Shown: positions 17,612-26,436 of the stretch, one piece after another
Numbering within the stretch: position 1 is the stretch's first letter
How the letters are laid out: each line of letters starts with the position of its first letter
Source: Ramlibacter sp.
Lineage (GTDB): Bacteria > Pseudomonadota > Gammaproteobacteria > Burkholderiales > Burkholderiaceae_C
Direction: 5' to 3'
Assembly (NCBI GenBank): GCA_029237735.1
Contig: JAQZBU010000112.1
Span: 1 to 46,196, forward strand
DNA: 46,196 nt
The notes under the pieces: generated by a model
Databases searched by the model: none
Told to the model about the DNA's origin: nothing
The model's input: the letters and a program-made list of their open reading frames with translations, nothing else
Position numbers and translations under genes: made by a program

Positions 17612-19020
17612 ATCAACTCATCGCGCAGCTGAAAGCGGCGGTCGGCGACAACAACGTGCTCGCCGGCGGCGATCTGGGCGCCTTTGAACAGGACTGGCGC
17701 AAGCGGACTCGCGGCAAGGCGTTGGCCGTCGTGCGGCCCGCGACGTCGGCCGAAGTCGCGCAGGTAGTGGCCGCCTGTGCCGCCGCGGGTACCTCCATCG
17801 TTCCGCAGGGCGGCAACACCGGTTTGGTGGTGGGCTCGACCCCCGATGAATCGGGAACGCAGGTCGTGCTGAGCCTGCAGCGCATGAACGCGGTGCGCAA
17901 CATCGACCCCGCCAACATGACGATCACGGTGGAGGCGGGCTGCATTCTGCAGACGGCGCAGGAGGCCGCGCACCGCGCGGGCTTGCTCTTTCCGCTGAGC
18001 CTCGCGGCGGAGGGGAGTTGCACCATCGGCGGCAACCTGGGCACCAACGCGGGCGGCACGCAGGTCGTTCGCTACGGCAACGCGCGCGACCTGTGCCTCG
18101 GCCTGGAAGTGGTGACGGCGCAAGGCGAGATCTGGAACGGCCTCACGGGCTTGCGCAAGGACAACACAGGCTATGACCTGCGCGACCTGTTCGTGGGCAG
18201 CGAGGGCACGCTGGGCGTCATCACCGCCGCCACAATGAAGCTGTATCCCCTGCCTGCCGCCACGCTCACGGCCTGGGCGGCGGTGCCGTCGATGGACGAC
18301 GCGGTGCGCCTGCTCGGGATGGCGCACAGGCACCTCGGTGCGGGGCTGACCGGCTTCGAGGTGATGGGGCAGTTTGCCCTCGGCCTGGTCGCACGCCACT
18401 TTGCGCAGATGCGCGTTCCGCTCTATGAGCAAAGCCCCTTCTGCGTCCTGCTGGAGAACTCGGACAGCGAATCCGAACTGCACGCCCGCACGCAGTTCGA
18501 GCGCCTGCTGGAAATGGCGCTGGAGGAAGGCTACGCCACCGACGCCGTCGTCGCGGAGAACCTCACGCAGGCGCACCAGCTGTGGCACATCCGGGAAACG
18601 ATCCCGCTTGCCCAGGTCGAAGAGGGCCTGAACATCAAGCACGACATTTCCATCCCCATTTCGGCGATTCCCCGCTTCTGCGAAGAGACAGATGCATTGT
18701 TGGCGCAGGCCATCCCGGGAGTGCGGTTGGTCAACTTCGGCCACCTCGGTGACGGCAACCTGCACTACAACGTGCAGGCGCCGCGGGGCGTCGACTCCGC
18801 CGCATTCCTGCGCGAGCAGGAGGAGCACGTGAACAAATTGGTATATGACTCGGTGCGCCGGTTCGGCGGATCGATCTCCGCAGAGCACGGCGTCGGCAGC
18901 CTGAAGTTGCACGAGCTCGAAGAGCATAAGTCGCCAGTGGCGCTTGGCATGATGCGCGCGATCAAGCGGGCGCTGGACCCGCGAAACATCATGAACCCCG
19001 GCCGCGTCCTGCGCATATAA
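17608..19020 (+). CDS. FAD-binding oxidoreductase (GlcD / D-2-hydroxyacid dehydrogenase-like)
   Basis: This is a 470-residue flavoprotein of the VAO/PCMH type. The N-terminal FAD-binding domain contains VPQGGNTGLVVGS and GNLGTNAGGTQVVRYGNARD. The C-terminal FAD-oxidase domain contains NFGHLGDGNLHYNV and SAEHGVGSLK, the metal/substrate motifs of D-lactate, glycolate and D-2-hydroxyglutarate dehydrogenases. It likely oxidises a D-2-hydroxyacid and passes electrons to quinone or an electron-transfer flavoprotein. Which acid is unknown. The last codons overlap the palindromic promoter of the downstream ccdAB operon. Confidence 0.92.
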   Translation: MNQLIAQLKAAVGDNNVLAGGDLGAFEQDWRKRTRGKALAVVRPATSAEVAQVVAACAAAGTSIVPQGGNTGLVVGSTPDESGTQVVLSLQRMNAVRNIDPANMTITVEAGCILQTAQEAAHRAGLLFPLSLAAEGSCTIGGNLGTNAGGTQVVRYGNARDLCLGLEVVTAQGEIWNGLTGLRKDNTGYDLRDLFVGSEGTLGVITAATMKLYPLPAATLTAWAAVPSMDDAVRLLGMAHRHLGAGLTGFEVMGQFALGLVARHFAQMRVPLYEQSPFCVLLENSDSESELHARTQFERLLEMALEEGYATDAVVAENLTQAHQLWHIRETIPLAQVEEGLNIKHDISIPISAIPRFCEETDALLAQAIPGVRLVNFGHLGDGNLHYNVQAPRGVDSAAFLREQEEHVNKLVYDSVRRFGGSISAEHGVGSLKLHELEEHKSPVALGMMRAIKRALDPRNIMNPGRVLRI

Positions 19021-19028
19021 TATGCGCA
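19010..19028 (+). promoter_or_regulatory. Palindromic operator over a TATAAT, ccdAB promoter
   Basis: TGCGCATATAATATGCGCA is a 19-base near-perfect palindrome (9-bp arms, one central base). It contains a perfect -10 hexamer TATAAT at 19016-19021. It overlaps the stop codon of the flavoprotein gene and lies 20 bases before the ccdA ATG. A palindrome on the -10 is what an autoregulated toxin-antitoxin operator looks like. No good -35 was seen at the expected spacing. Confidence 0.6.
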
Positions 19029-19047
19029 TCAAAACTGGAGGCGCATC

Positions 19048-19317
19048 ATGCCCAGGTTCGACAATGCACCCAAGAAAGCTACCAATCTTTCACTCAACTC
19101 CAAAGTGCTGGAGGCCGCGCGTGAAATGGGTATGAACGTATCGCAGACTGTGGACGAACTGCTGGCCGCGGAAGTCAAACGACGCTATTGGGAGCGTTGG
19201 AACGAGGACAACAAGGAAGCCATCGCAGCATACAACGTCCGCATTGCCAAAGAGGGCCTGCCGCTGGCGAAATACCGGACGTTCGCCCGCAGTCTGGGCG
19301 ATGGAAAGAAGGGCTGA
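19048..19317 (+). CDS. ccdA: CcdA-family antitoxin
   Basis: This is an 89-residue antitoxin. An N-terminal ribbon-helix-helix-type DNA-binding part (KKATNLSLNSKVLEAAREMGMNVSQTVDELL, residues ~10-40) is followed by the CcdA C-terminal toxin-binding tail (RYWERWNEDNKEAIAAYNVRIAKEG). CcdA neutralises CcdB and, in complex with it, represses its own promoter. The ribosome site GGAGGCG lies close upstream. The toxin gene follows after 3 bases. Identification rests on the family pattern plus the CcdB neighbour. Confidence 0.92.
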   Translation: MPRFDNAPKKATNLSLNSKVLEAAREMGMNVSQTVDELLAAEVKRRYWERWNEDNKEAIAAYNVRIAKEGLPLAKYRTFARSLGDGKKG

Positions 19318-19320
19318 GCC

Positions 19321-19635
19321 TTGGCGCGATTCGACGTTTATGCCAACCCGGATACGGAGGAGCGCAAGCACGTGCCCTACTTGCTGGACGTGCAAAACGA
19401 CTATCTACACGGACTCGATACCCGTGTCGTCATTCCCCTATGGAACGCCAGTGCCCTGCCCCTGCGCGCCAAGGGACTCAATGGCGAGCTCGACGTGGCA
19501 GGCAAGACGGTGGTGATGGAGACGGCAGCAATCGGCGCAATCCCCACCGGCGAGCTGCGCCGTCCGGTTGGCAACCTGGCCCACCAGCAACTCACTATCC
19601 AGGACGCGCTGGACAGCCTGTTCGGTTCCTATTGA
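19321..19635 (+). CDS. ccdB: CcdB-family toxin
   Basis: This is a 104-residue protein of the CcdB fold ([51 protein letters not shown]). CcdB of plasmid F poisons DNA gyrase. It has a TTG start at 19321, which fits since toxins are often translated weakly, with GAAAGAAGGG just upstream. The C-terminus reads LDSLFGSY. The F-plasmid toxin ends with Trp-Gly-Ile, residues known to be needed for gyrase poisoning, so activity should not be assumed. The stop is one base from the thyA start. Confidence 0.9.
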   Translation: MARFDVYANPDTEERKHVPYLLDVQNDYLHGLDTRVVIPLWNASALPLRAKGLNGELDVAGKTVVMETAAIGAIPTGELRRPVGNLAHQQLTIQDALDSLFGSY

Positions 19636-19636
19636 A

Positions 19637-20449
19637 ATGATCCACCGCCCCGTCCGCTCCCAATACGAAGACTTCATGCGCCATGTGTACACGCATGGCA
19701 CGCCCAAGACCGACCGCACCGGCACGGGCACGCGCAGCGTGTTCGGCTACCAGATGCGCTTCGACCTGAACGAGGGCTTCCCGCTGGTGACGACCAAGAA
19801 GGTGCACCTCAAGTCCATCATCCATGAGCTGTTGTGGTTCCTGGAAGGCTCCAGTGACAACAACCGCCTGCGCGAGCGCGGCGTCACGATCTGGGACGAA
19901 TGGGCGAAGCCCGATGGCGACCTGGGCCCGGTGTACGGCGTGCAGTGGCGCAGCTGGCCCACACCTGATGGAGGCCACATCGACCAGATCGCCGAGGCGG
20001 TGAAAACCATCAAGACCAACCCGGATTCGCGCCGAATCATCGTGAGCGCCTGGAACGTCGCCGACATCCCGAAGATGGCGCTGGCGCCGTGCCACGCGTT
20101 CTTCCAGTTCTACGTTGCCGACGGCAAGCTCTCGTGCCAGCTATACCAGCGCAGTGCCGACATCTTCCTGGGCGTGCCGTTCAACATCGCGAGCTATGCA
20201 TTGCTCACGCACATGATGGCGCAGCAGTGCCACCTGGGCGTGGGCGACTTCATCTGGACCGGCGGCGACTGCCACATCTACAGCAACCACCACGAGCAGG
20301 TCGAACTGCAGTTGAGCCGCACGCCGTTCCCCTACCCCGTCCTGAACATCAAGCGCCAGCCGGCGTCCATCTTCGAGTACGAATACGAGGACTTCGAGGT
20401 GCAGGATTACCAGTGCCACGCCCCGATCAAGGCGCCGGTGGCTGTCTGA
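19637..20449 (+). CDS. thyA: Thymidylate synthase
   Basis: ThyA methylates dUMP to dTMP with methylene-tetrahydrofolate, producing dihydrofolate. The protein is 270 residues, near the E. coli length of 264. The catalytic Cys152 is in [16 protein letters not shown], and the dUMP-binding [20 protein letters not shown] block and the C-terminal APIKAPVAV are intact. The start at 19637 is one base after the ccdB stop, so translation is probably coupled to the toxin. folA follows after 4 bases. This thyA-folA coupling makes sense because DHFR recycles the dihydrofolate that ThyA produces. Confidence 0.97.
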   Translation: MIHRPVRSQYEDFMRHVYTHGTPKTDRTGTGTRSVFGYQMRFDLNEGFPLVTTKKVHLKSIIHELLWFLEGSSDNNRLRERGVTIWDEWAKPDGDLGPVYGVQWRSWPTPDGGHIDQIAEAVKTIKTNPDSRRIIVSAWNVADIPKMALAPCHAFFQFYVADGKLSCQLYQRSADIFLGVPFNIASYALLTHMMAQQCHLGVGDFIWTGGDCHIYSNHHEQVELQLSRTPFPYPVLNIKRQPASIFEYEYEDFEVQDYQCHAPIKAPVAV

Positions 20450-20453
20450 CCGC

Positions 20454-20954
20454 ATGAAGCTGGGATTGATCCTCGCGCGCGCGCGCAATGGCGCGATCGG
20501 CAAGGACGGCGTGATGCCCTGGCACCTGCCCGAGGACCTCGCGCACTTCAAGAAGGTCACGCTCGGCTGCCCCGTCATCATGGGGCGCAAGACCTGGGAT
20601 TCACTGCCCCCGAAGTTTCGCCCCCTGCCCGGACGCGCAAACATCGTGATCACGCGCCGGGCCGACTGGCAAGCCGAAGGCGCGACACGCGCGGCGTCGC
20701 TGGCGCAAGCACTGGCGCTTTGCGGCGATGTGCCCGCGGCTTGGGTGATCGGCGGCGCGCAGATCTATGCGCAGGCGAAGGCGATGGCACATGTCGCGGA
20801 AGTCACGGAGATAGATGCGGATTTCGCGGGCGACGCCTTCGCCCCGGATTTCAGCGAGGGCTGGAAGGAAGTCGCTCGCGAGCACCACCAATCGGCGGGC
20901 GGGCTGGCATTCAGCTTCGTCACGTACCTGAACATAAGCGCCACGCAGCCATGA
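20454..20954 (+). CDS. folA: Dihydrofolate reductase
   Basis: This 166-residue DHFR reduces dihydrofolate to tetrahydrofolate with NADPH. Visible are the M20 loop (GKDGVMPWHLPEDLAHFK) with the active-site acid in PED, the NADPH-binding VIMGRKTWDSLP, the IVITR segment and the conserved GGAQIYAQ. It lies directly after thyA and overlaps the xth start by four bases (ATGA), so all are in one transcription unit. Nothing suggests an acquired trimethoprim-resistance variant. Confidence 0.96.
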   Translation: MKLGLILARARNGAIGKDGVMPWHLPEDLAHFKKVTLGCPVIMGRKTWDSLPPKFRPLPGRANIVITRRADWQAEGATRAASLAQALALCGDVPAAWVIGGAQIYAQAKAMAHVAEVTEIDADFAGDAFAPDFSEGWKEVAREHHQSAGGLAFSFVTYLNISATQP

Positions 20955-21727
20955 AGATCACCACCTGGAACGTCAATTCGCTCACGGCGCGGCTGCAGCA
21001 TGTGCTGGACTGGACAGCCGCCAACCCTGTGGACGTGCTGTGCCTGCAAGAGCTCAAGCTCACCCACGACAAGTTTCCACTGGACGTGCTGCGCGAAGCA
21101 GGCTATGCGCATTGCGCCGTGTTCGGGCAGAAGACGTACAACGGCGTTGCCATCATGAGCCGCCTTCCGGTGCGCCACATCGTGAAGAACATCGTCGGAT
21201 TTGCCGACGAGCACTCACGCGTGATCGCCGCGACGCTGGACACACCGGGCGGCGAGCTGCGCCTGGTCAACGGTTACTTCGTGAACGGCCAGGCGCCGGG
21301 TACCGAGAAGTTCGAATACAAGATGAGCTGGCTGCGGGGCCTGCGCGATTACCTGCGCGAGGAAGTGGCGCGCCACCCTCGCCTCGCACTGGTCGGCGAC
21401 TTCAACATCGCTCCGGAGGACAGAGACTCGTACGACCCGGAAGGCCTGCGCGAAACCATCCACCACACGACCGAGGAACGGGATCACTTCCGCAAGCTGG
21501 TCGAGCTGGGCCTGTGCGACAGCTTTCGCCTGTTCGAGCAACCCGAGAAGAGCTACAGCTGGTGGGATTACCGCATGCTGGGCTACCAGAAGAACCGGGG
21601 CCTGCGCATCGATCACATCCTGGTGAGTGAGGCGCTCAGGGCGGATGTAAAGGGCTGCGCCATCGACCGCACGCCGCGCAAGTGGAAGCAACCAAGTGAC
21701 CACGCGCCGGTGACGGTGGAACTGTAA
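20951..21727 (+). CDS. xth: Exodeoxyribonuclease III (AP endonuclease)
   Basis: This is a 258-residue endonuclease/exonuclease/phosphatase-fold enzyme for abasic-site repair. It shows MKITTWNVNSLTARL with the metal-site Asn, LQELKL with the metal Glu, GDFNIAP and the C-terminal RIDHILVS and SDHAPV motifs. The start overlaps the folA stop, completing the run ccdA-ccdB-thyA-folA-xth. Co-expression with dTMP synthesis would fit repair of uracil-derived abasic sites, but that is inference. A palindromic repeat follows directly after the stop. Confidence 0.95.
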   Translation: MKITTWNVNSLTARLQHVLDWTAANPVDVLCLQELKLTHDKFPLDVLREAGYAHCAVFGQKTYNGVAIMSRLPVRHIVKNIVGFADEHSRVIAATLDTPGGELRLVNGYFVNGQAPGTEKFEYKMSWLRGLRDYLREEVARHPRLALVGDFNIAPEDRDSYDPEGLRETIHHTTEERDHFRKLVELGLCDSFRLFEQPEKSYSWWDYRMLGYQKNRGLRIDHILVSEALRADVKGCAIDRTPRKWKQPSDHAPVTVEL

Positions 21728-21731
21728 GGCT

Positions 21732-21802
21732 GTCATTGCGGGCTTGATCCGCAATCCATGTTGGCGCTCCGGGATGGATTGCGGGTCGAGCCCGCAATGA
21801 CC
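21732..21802. repeat. REP-like double-hairpin palindromic repeat, copy B
   Basis: This second copy opens GTCATTGCGGGCTTGATCC and ends GGTCGAGCCCGCAATGAC, which is nearly the inverted form of its opening. Both ends can form hairpins on their own, and the whole can fold as one long stem. It lies between the convergent xth and ntrC genes, a typical place for a BIME-like element or a bidirectional terminator. Confidence 0.72.
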
Positions 21803-21806
21803 AGAG

Positions 21807-23202
21807 TTATTCCAGGCCGAGTTCCTGGATCTTGCGGGTGATCGTGTTGCGGCCGATGCCGAGCTTCTGCGCGGCTTCGATGCGGCGACCGCGGGTGTTC
21901 GCGAGTGCCGTGAGGATCAGCTTCGATTCGAAGCGCTTGGTGAGTGCCTCCCACACGTCGTGCCGCCCGCTCGCAGATGGCAGGCTTGGAGATCTCTGCG
22001 GTGAGCGGCGCAGTGCGTGCCGCGCCGCCCTCGTCCGGCGAAGGTCCGATCTCCGGCGGCAGGTCCTTGGGCTCGACAAGCTGTGCCGGCGCCATCACCG
22101 TGAGCCAATGGCAGATGTTCTCCAGCTGGCGAACGTTGCCGGGGAAGCCGTAGGTTGCCAGTCGGGCGAGCGCCGCGTCGGAGATGCGTTTGGGCTCCAC
22201 GCCCAGTTGCTTGGCGCTTTGCTGCAGGAAGTGGCGCGTCAGCATCGGGATGTCGTCCAGCCGCTCGCGCAGCGCCGGCAGCCGCAGGCGGATCACGTTG
22301 AGGCGGTGGAACAAATCTTCCCGGAACACGCCTTCCTTCACGCGCTGCTCCAGGTCCTGGTGTGTCGCCGCGATCACGCGCACGTTGGCCTTCACCGCGT
22401 TGTGCCCGCCCACGCGGTAGAAATGGCCATCCGACAGCACGCGCAGCAGGCGCGTCTGCAGATCGAACGGCATGTCGCCGATCTCGTCGAGGAAGAGTGT
22501 GCCGCCTTCGGCCTGTTCGAAGCGTCCGCGGCGCATGGTCTGCGCGCCGGTGAAAGCGCCGCGCTCGTGGCCGAACAGCTCGGACTCGAGCAGGTCCTTC
22601 GGGATGGCGGCGGTGTTGATTGCGACGAACGGGCCTGCGGCACGCGGTGAATGCTTGTGCAGGGCGCGCGCGACGAGTTCCTTGCCGGTGCCCGATTCTC
22701 CTGTGATCATCACCGTCACGTTGCTCTGGGACAGTCGGCCGATTGCCCGGAAGACGTCCTGCATCGCGGGCGCCTGGCCCAGCATTTCGGGCGCGGCGGC
22801 CATGCGCTCCTCGGCCACCTCCTCACGCTGGCTTTCTTCCACGGCGCGGCGGATCAGCTCGATCGCCTTCGGCACGTCGAATGGCTTGGGCAGGTATTCG
22901 AAGGCGCCGCCCTGGAACGCGGACACCGCGCTGTCCAGGTCGGAAAACGCCGTCATGATGATGACGGGCAGGCCGGGGTGCTTCTCCTTCACCTTGGAGA
23001 GCAAGTCCAGGCCCGAGCCGCCCGGCATGCGGATATCGCTCACCAGGATTTGCGGGCCGCTCTCGTCGTCGCCGGCCTCCAGCGCAAGCAGAACCTCGCG
23101 CGGATTGGAGAAACTGCGGGTGGGTAAGTCCTCGCGCAGCAGCGCCTTCTCCAGCACGAAGCGGATGGATTGGTCATCGTCAACGATCCAGATCGGCTTC
23201 AT
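21807..23202 (-). pseudogene. ntrC: Nitrogen regulator NtrC, frameshifted before its HTH
   Basis: NtrC is the sigma-54 enhancer-binding regulator of nitrogen genes. Intact in the first frame are the receiver (Asp56 in ILVSDIRMPG, KPFD near 106) and the AAA+ domain with Walker A GESGTGKE at 168-175, GAFTGA at 215-220 and R-finger regions up to LVEPKDLPPE. After TAEISKPAI the frame gives nonsense that runs into the repeat. The Fis-type HTH (DVWEALTKRFESKLILTALA to GIGRNTITRKIQELGLE, 21807-21959) is in another frame. The linker also looks shorter than in relatives. This means either a true loss of the DNA-binding domain or a sequence or assembly error between ~21960 and 22000. Confidence 0.85.
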
Positions 23203-23236
23203 GTGTTCCTGTCACCCTTGGGGCAGCTCGTTCAAT

Positions 23237-24349
23237 TCATGGCAACGGAATCAATATCTTGAAATCCGTCCTGCCGGGCACGCTGTCGCATTCGATCAGT
23301 CCATGATGCTGCTGGACGAAGGTTTGCGCCAGGGTGAGCCCCAATCCCGAACCGCCCTCCCTTCCCGATACGAGCGGAAAGAAGATGCGGTCCCTGATGG
23401 AATGAGGCACACCAGGCCCGTTGTCGATGACATGCAATTCCAATGCCAGTCGATAGCGCTGCTTGCCGAAGGTGACCTGCCGCGCGATGCGCGTGCGGAA
23501 AACCAGTTGCGCGTCGCCTGCCGCGATCCGATCCGACAGCGCCTGGCAGGCGTTGTGTGCGATGTTCAGCACTGCCTGGATCAGTTGCTCGCGGTCACCG
23601 CGGAACTCGGGGATGGAGGTGTCGTACTCTCGAACCACCTTCAGGCCCCGGGGAAACTCCGCGAGGATGAGGGACCGTACGCGCTCGCAGACTTCATGAA
23701 TGTTGACGTCGCCCACCACGTGCGGGCGCCTGTGCGGGGCCAGCAGGCGGTCCACCAGGGTCTGCAGCCGGTCGGCCTCGTGGATGATGACCCGGGTGTA
23801 CTCCTTGAGCTCCTTCGAGTCGATCTCCATCTCGAGCAGCTGCGCCGCGCCGCGGATCCCGCCGAGCGGGTTCTTGATTTCGTGCGCAAGGTTGCGGATC
23901 AGCTCCTTGTTGGCCTGGGCCTGGTCGATCAGGCGCTCCTCGCGGTCTTGCCGGGCCTGCGCCTCCAGCGGCAGCAGCTCGATGATGATCTCGCCGGGCT
24001 GGTCGGTCTGCGCGACCACGACGTGCACCGGCAGCGGCTCACTGGCGCTTTGGCGCACCAGCCACGCGTCATAGCGCAAGGCGGCGAATTCGTTGCTGCC
24101 CGCGCCTTCCAGGGCATTGCGCAGGATGTGCGGCTCGGTGAAGAAATCAGGAAAGCTCGAGCCCTCGATCGTCCGGCGCGACGTGCCCAAGGCGTCCTCG
24201 AGCGCGGAGTTGGCGAACAGCACAGCGCCGTTGCCCCCGACGACTGCCACCAGCGTGGCCAGAAGGTCGAGCGACTGGAAGCGGTCGGTGGCGGGAGATG
24301 CCGGCTTGGTGATCAAGCCTTCATTTTGACGGAACGCGGCTGAGCTCAC
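23237..24349 (-). CDS. ntrB: Nitrogen regulation sensor kinase NtrB
   Basis: NtrB phosphorylates NtrC under nitrogen limitation and is controlled by PII. The protein is about 370 residues. It has a PAS domain (LVAVVGGNGAVLFANSALEDAL), a HisKA domain with His156 in RNLAHEIKNPLGGIRGAAQLL, and an ATPase domain with NAHNACQA, DNGPGVP and GGSGLGLTLAQTFV. The start is unclear: a GTG at 24349 overlaps the DUF4124 gene by 29 bases and gives the best N-terminus. ntrC follows 34 bases downstream. Confidence 0.94.
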   Translation of the reverse strand: MSSAAFRQNEGLITKPASPATDRFQSLDLLATLVAVVGGNGAVLFANSALEDALGTSRRTIEGSSFPDFFTEPHILRNALEGAGSNEFAALRYDAWLVRQSASEPLPVHVVVAQTDQPGEIIIELLPLEAQARQDREERLIDQAQANKELIRNLAHEIKNPLGGIRGAAQLLEMEIDSKELKEYTRVIIHEADRLQTLVDRLLAPHRRPHVVGDVNIHEVCERVRSLILAEFPRGLKVVREYDTSIPEFRGDREQLIQAVLNIAHNACQALSDRIAAGDAQLVFRTRIARQVTFGKQRYRLALELHVIDNGPGVPHSIRDRIFFPLVSGREGGSGLGLTLAQTFVQQHHGLIECDSVPGRTDFKILIPLP

Positions 24350-24818
24350 GCTTGATGCCGGCGATGTCGGTCTCGTTTCGGGCGATGCTGGCCTTCAGCT
24401 CGGCCACGCGGTCCAGGTACTTCTGGTGATTGCGGTGCTCAGGGCCCAGCTTCTCGGGCTCGCCGTTGTTGAATTCCTTGACCAGCTCGACCTGGCGGGC
24501 TTCGGCTTTCTTCAGCTCGGACTCCAGGATGGCGCGCGCATCCGCGTCGCGGGCGCGCTGCCCATCGGCATCGACGCGTTGGGCCGAAGGCGATTGCGGC
24601 GCGGTGGCCACTCTCACTGCCGCGTTGGAGTTGACACGCGTTCCTTCCACGACCGTGATGTTGCCGCCCTCCATGGGCTTGCAGCCCTTGGCACGGGCTT
24701 CCACCGCATTGTTGGTGTACACGTTGCCAACGCAACGATAGATCGTCGGGGAGTTCTGCGCGAAGCTGCCGGCTGCGAAAGTCGCGGCCGCCAGCGGGAT
24801 GAATAAGGCGTACTTCAT
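24321..24818 (-). CDS. DUF4124 periplasmic protein
   Basis: This is a 165-residue exported protein. It has a cleavable signal peptide (MKYALFIPLAAATFAAGSFAQ) and then the DUF4124-like motif TIYRCVGNVYTNN with a conserved Cys and GCKPMEGGNITVV. The C-terminal half is a charged helical/coiled-coil segment (ARAILESELKKAEARQVELVKEF to the end). Function is unknown, but a gene of this type commonly lies between glnA and ntrB in Comamonadaceae. The start at 24818 has GAGGAGCAATC upstream. It probably begins the ntrBC operon, separated from glnA by a terminator. Confidence 0.88.
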   Translation of the reverse strand: MKYALFIPLAAATFAAGSFAQNSPTIYRCVGNVYTNNAVEARAKGCKPMEGGNITVVEGTRVNSNAAVRVATAPQSPSAQRVDADGQRARDADARAILESELKKAEARQVELVKEFNNGEPEKLGPEHRNHQKYLDRVAELKASIARNETDIAGIKRELSRVPSK

Positions 24819-24905
24819 GGGGATTGCTCCTCGCACCGGAATGCACAGGACGGCCTTCCAGTATCGCGCAACTCTTCAGAAAAGCCAACTAACCCCTTGA
24901 TTCCA

Positions 24906-24934
24906 AAAAGAAAAGGCCGCCCAGGCGACCTTTT
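24906..24934 (-). terminator. Intrinsic terminator of glnA
   Basis: On the minus strand an AAAAGGTCGCC / GGCGGCCTTTT stem (one mismatch, TGGG loop) is followed by a T-rich tract (TTTCTTTTT). It starts about 30 bases beyond the glnA stop and separates glnA from the DUF4124-ntrBC genes. Confidence 0.75.
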
Positions 24935-24963
24935 CACGCAACTCAGCTGTAGGGATGTACAGC

Positions 24964-26382
24964 TTAGAGCGAGTAGTACATGTCGAACTCGATCGGGTGC
25001 GTCGTCATGCGGAAGCGCGTCACTTCCTGCATCTTCAGCTCGATGTAGGCGTCGATCATGGTGTCGGTAAACACTCCCCCCTTGGTCAGGAAGCTGCGGC
25101 CCTTGTCCAGGTAGTCCAGCGCCTGATCCAGGCTGTGGCAGACGGTCGGGATCTTCGCGTCTTCTTCCGGCGGCAGGTGGTACAGGTCCTTCGTGGCGGC
25201 TTCACCCGGATGGATCTTGTTCTCGACACCGTCGAGCCCGGCCATCAACATGGCCGCAAATCCCAGGTAGGGGTTCATCAGCGGGTCCGGGAAACGGACC
25301 TCGATCCGGCGGCCCTTCGGGTTGGGCACGTAAGGAATGCGGACCGAGGCCGAGCGGTTGCGTGCCGAGTACGCGAGCTTCACCGGGGCTTCGAAGCCGG
25401 GAACCAGGCGCTTGTAGCTGTTGGTGCCGGGGTTGGTGATGGCGTTCAGGGCGCGGGCGTGCTTGATGATGCCGCCGATGTAGTACAGCGCGAAGTCCGA
25501 CAGGCCCGCGTAGCCGTCACCGGCGAAAAGGTTCTTGCCGTCCTTCCACACGGACTGGTGCACGTGCATGCCGGAGCCGTTGTCGCCGACGACGGGCTTG
25601 GGCATGAAGGTGGCCGTCTTGCCGTAGGCATTGGCGACGTTGTGGATCACGTACTTCATCCAGATCGTCCAGTCGGCACGCTGCACCAGCGTGCTGAACC
25701 GCGTGCCGATTTCGTTCTGGCCGGCGCCCGCCACTTCGTGGTGGAACACTTCGACCGGGATGCCCAGTGATTCGAGGATGAGCGAAATCTCAGCGCGCAG
25801 GTCCTGCGTGCTGTCGACCGGGGGCACGGGGAAGTAGCCGCCCTTGGTCGTCGGGCGGTGGCCCTTGTTGCCACCTTCGATGACCTTGCCGGTGTTCCAC
25901 GGGGCTTCGTATTCGTCGATGTGCACGAACGAACCGGAACCGTCGGCGCCCCAGCGGACGTCGTCGAAGATGAAGAATTCAGGCTCCGGCCCGAAGAAGG
26001 CCGTGTCGCCCAGGCCCGAAGCCTTGAGGTAGGCCTCGGCGCGCTTGGCGATGGAACGCGGGTCGCGGTCATAGGCCTTGCCGTCGCCTGGCTCGAGCAC
26101 GTCGCAAGACAGGAACAGCGTGGTCTCTTCGAAGAACGGGTCGACGTTGGCGGTGTTCGGGTCCGGCATCAGCAGCATGTCCGAGGCTTCGATGCCCTTC
26201 CAGCCCGCAACCGAGGAGCCGTCGAAGGCGTGGCCCGAGCTGAATTTGTCTTCATCGAAATGCGAAATCGGCACAGTGACGTGTTGTTCTTTTCCGCGGG
26301 TGTCGGTGAAACGGAAGTCAACGAACTTGACTTCGTTCTCCTTCACCATCTTCATGACGTCTGCGACGCTCTTGGCTGCCAT
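24964..26382 (-). CDS. glnA: Glutamine synthetase, type I
   Basis: GlnA makes glutamine from glutamate and ammonia with ATP. It is 472 residues, the normal length of a GSI-beta subunit (dodecamer). Visible are the [17 protein letters not shown] motif, the metal-binding PEPEFF, the [18 protein letters not shown] active-site block, the NRSASVRIP segment and the adenylylation tyrosine in [10 protein letters not shown]. The start at 26382 follows AATTAGGAGAACC. A sigma-54 promoter and two NtrC-like sites lie upstream, so it is nitrogen-regulated. Confidence 0.98.
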   Translation of the reverse strand: MAAKSVADVMKMVKENEVKFVDFRFTDTRGKEQHVTVPISHFDEDKFSSGHAFDGSSVAGWKGIEASDMLLMPDPNTANVDPFFEETTLFLSCDVLEPGDGKAYDRDPRSIAKRAEAYLKASGLGDTAFFGPEPEFFIFDDVRWGADGSGSFVHIDEYEAPWNTGKVIEGGNKGHRPTTKGGYFPVPPVDSTQDLRAEISLILESLGIPVEVFHHEVAGAGQNEIGTRFSTLVQRADWTIWMKYVIHNVANAYGKTATFMPKPVVGDNGSGMHVHQSVWKDGKNLFAGDGYAGLSDFALYYIGGIIKHARALNAITNPGTNSYKRLVPGFEAPVKLAYSARNRSASVRIPYVPNPKGRRIEVRFPDPLMNPYLGFAAMLMAGLDGVENKIHPGEAATKDLYHLPPEEDAKIPTVCHSLDQALDYLDKGRSFLTKGGVFTDTMIDAYIELKMQEVTRFRMTTHPIEFDMYYSL

Positions 26383-26436
26383 CAGGGTTCTCCTAATTGG
26401 ATGGTTGTGAAAAAAATATTTGAACGGGAGGTGGAA

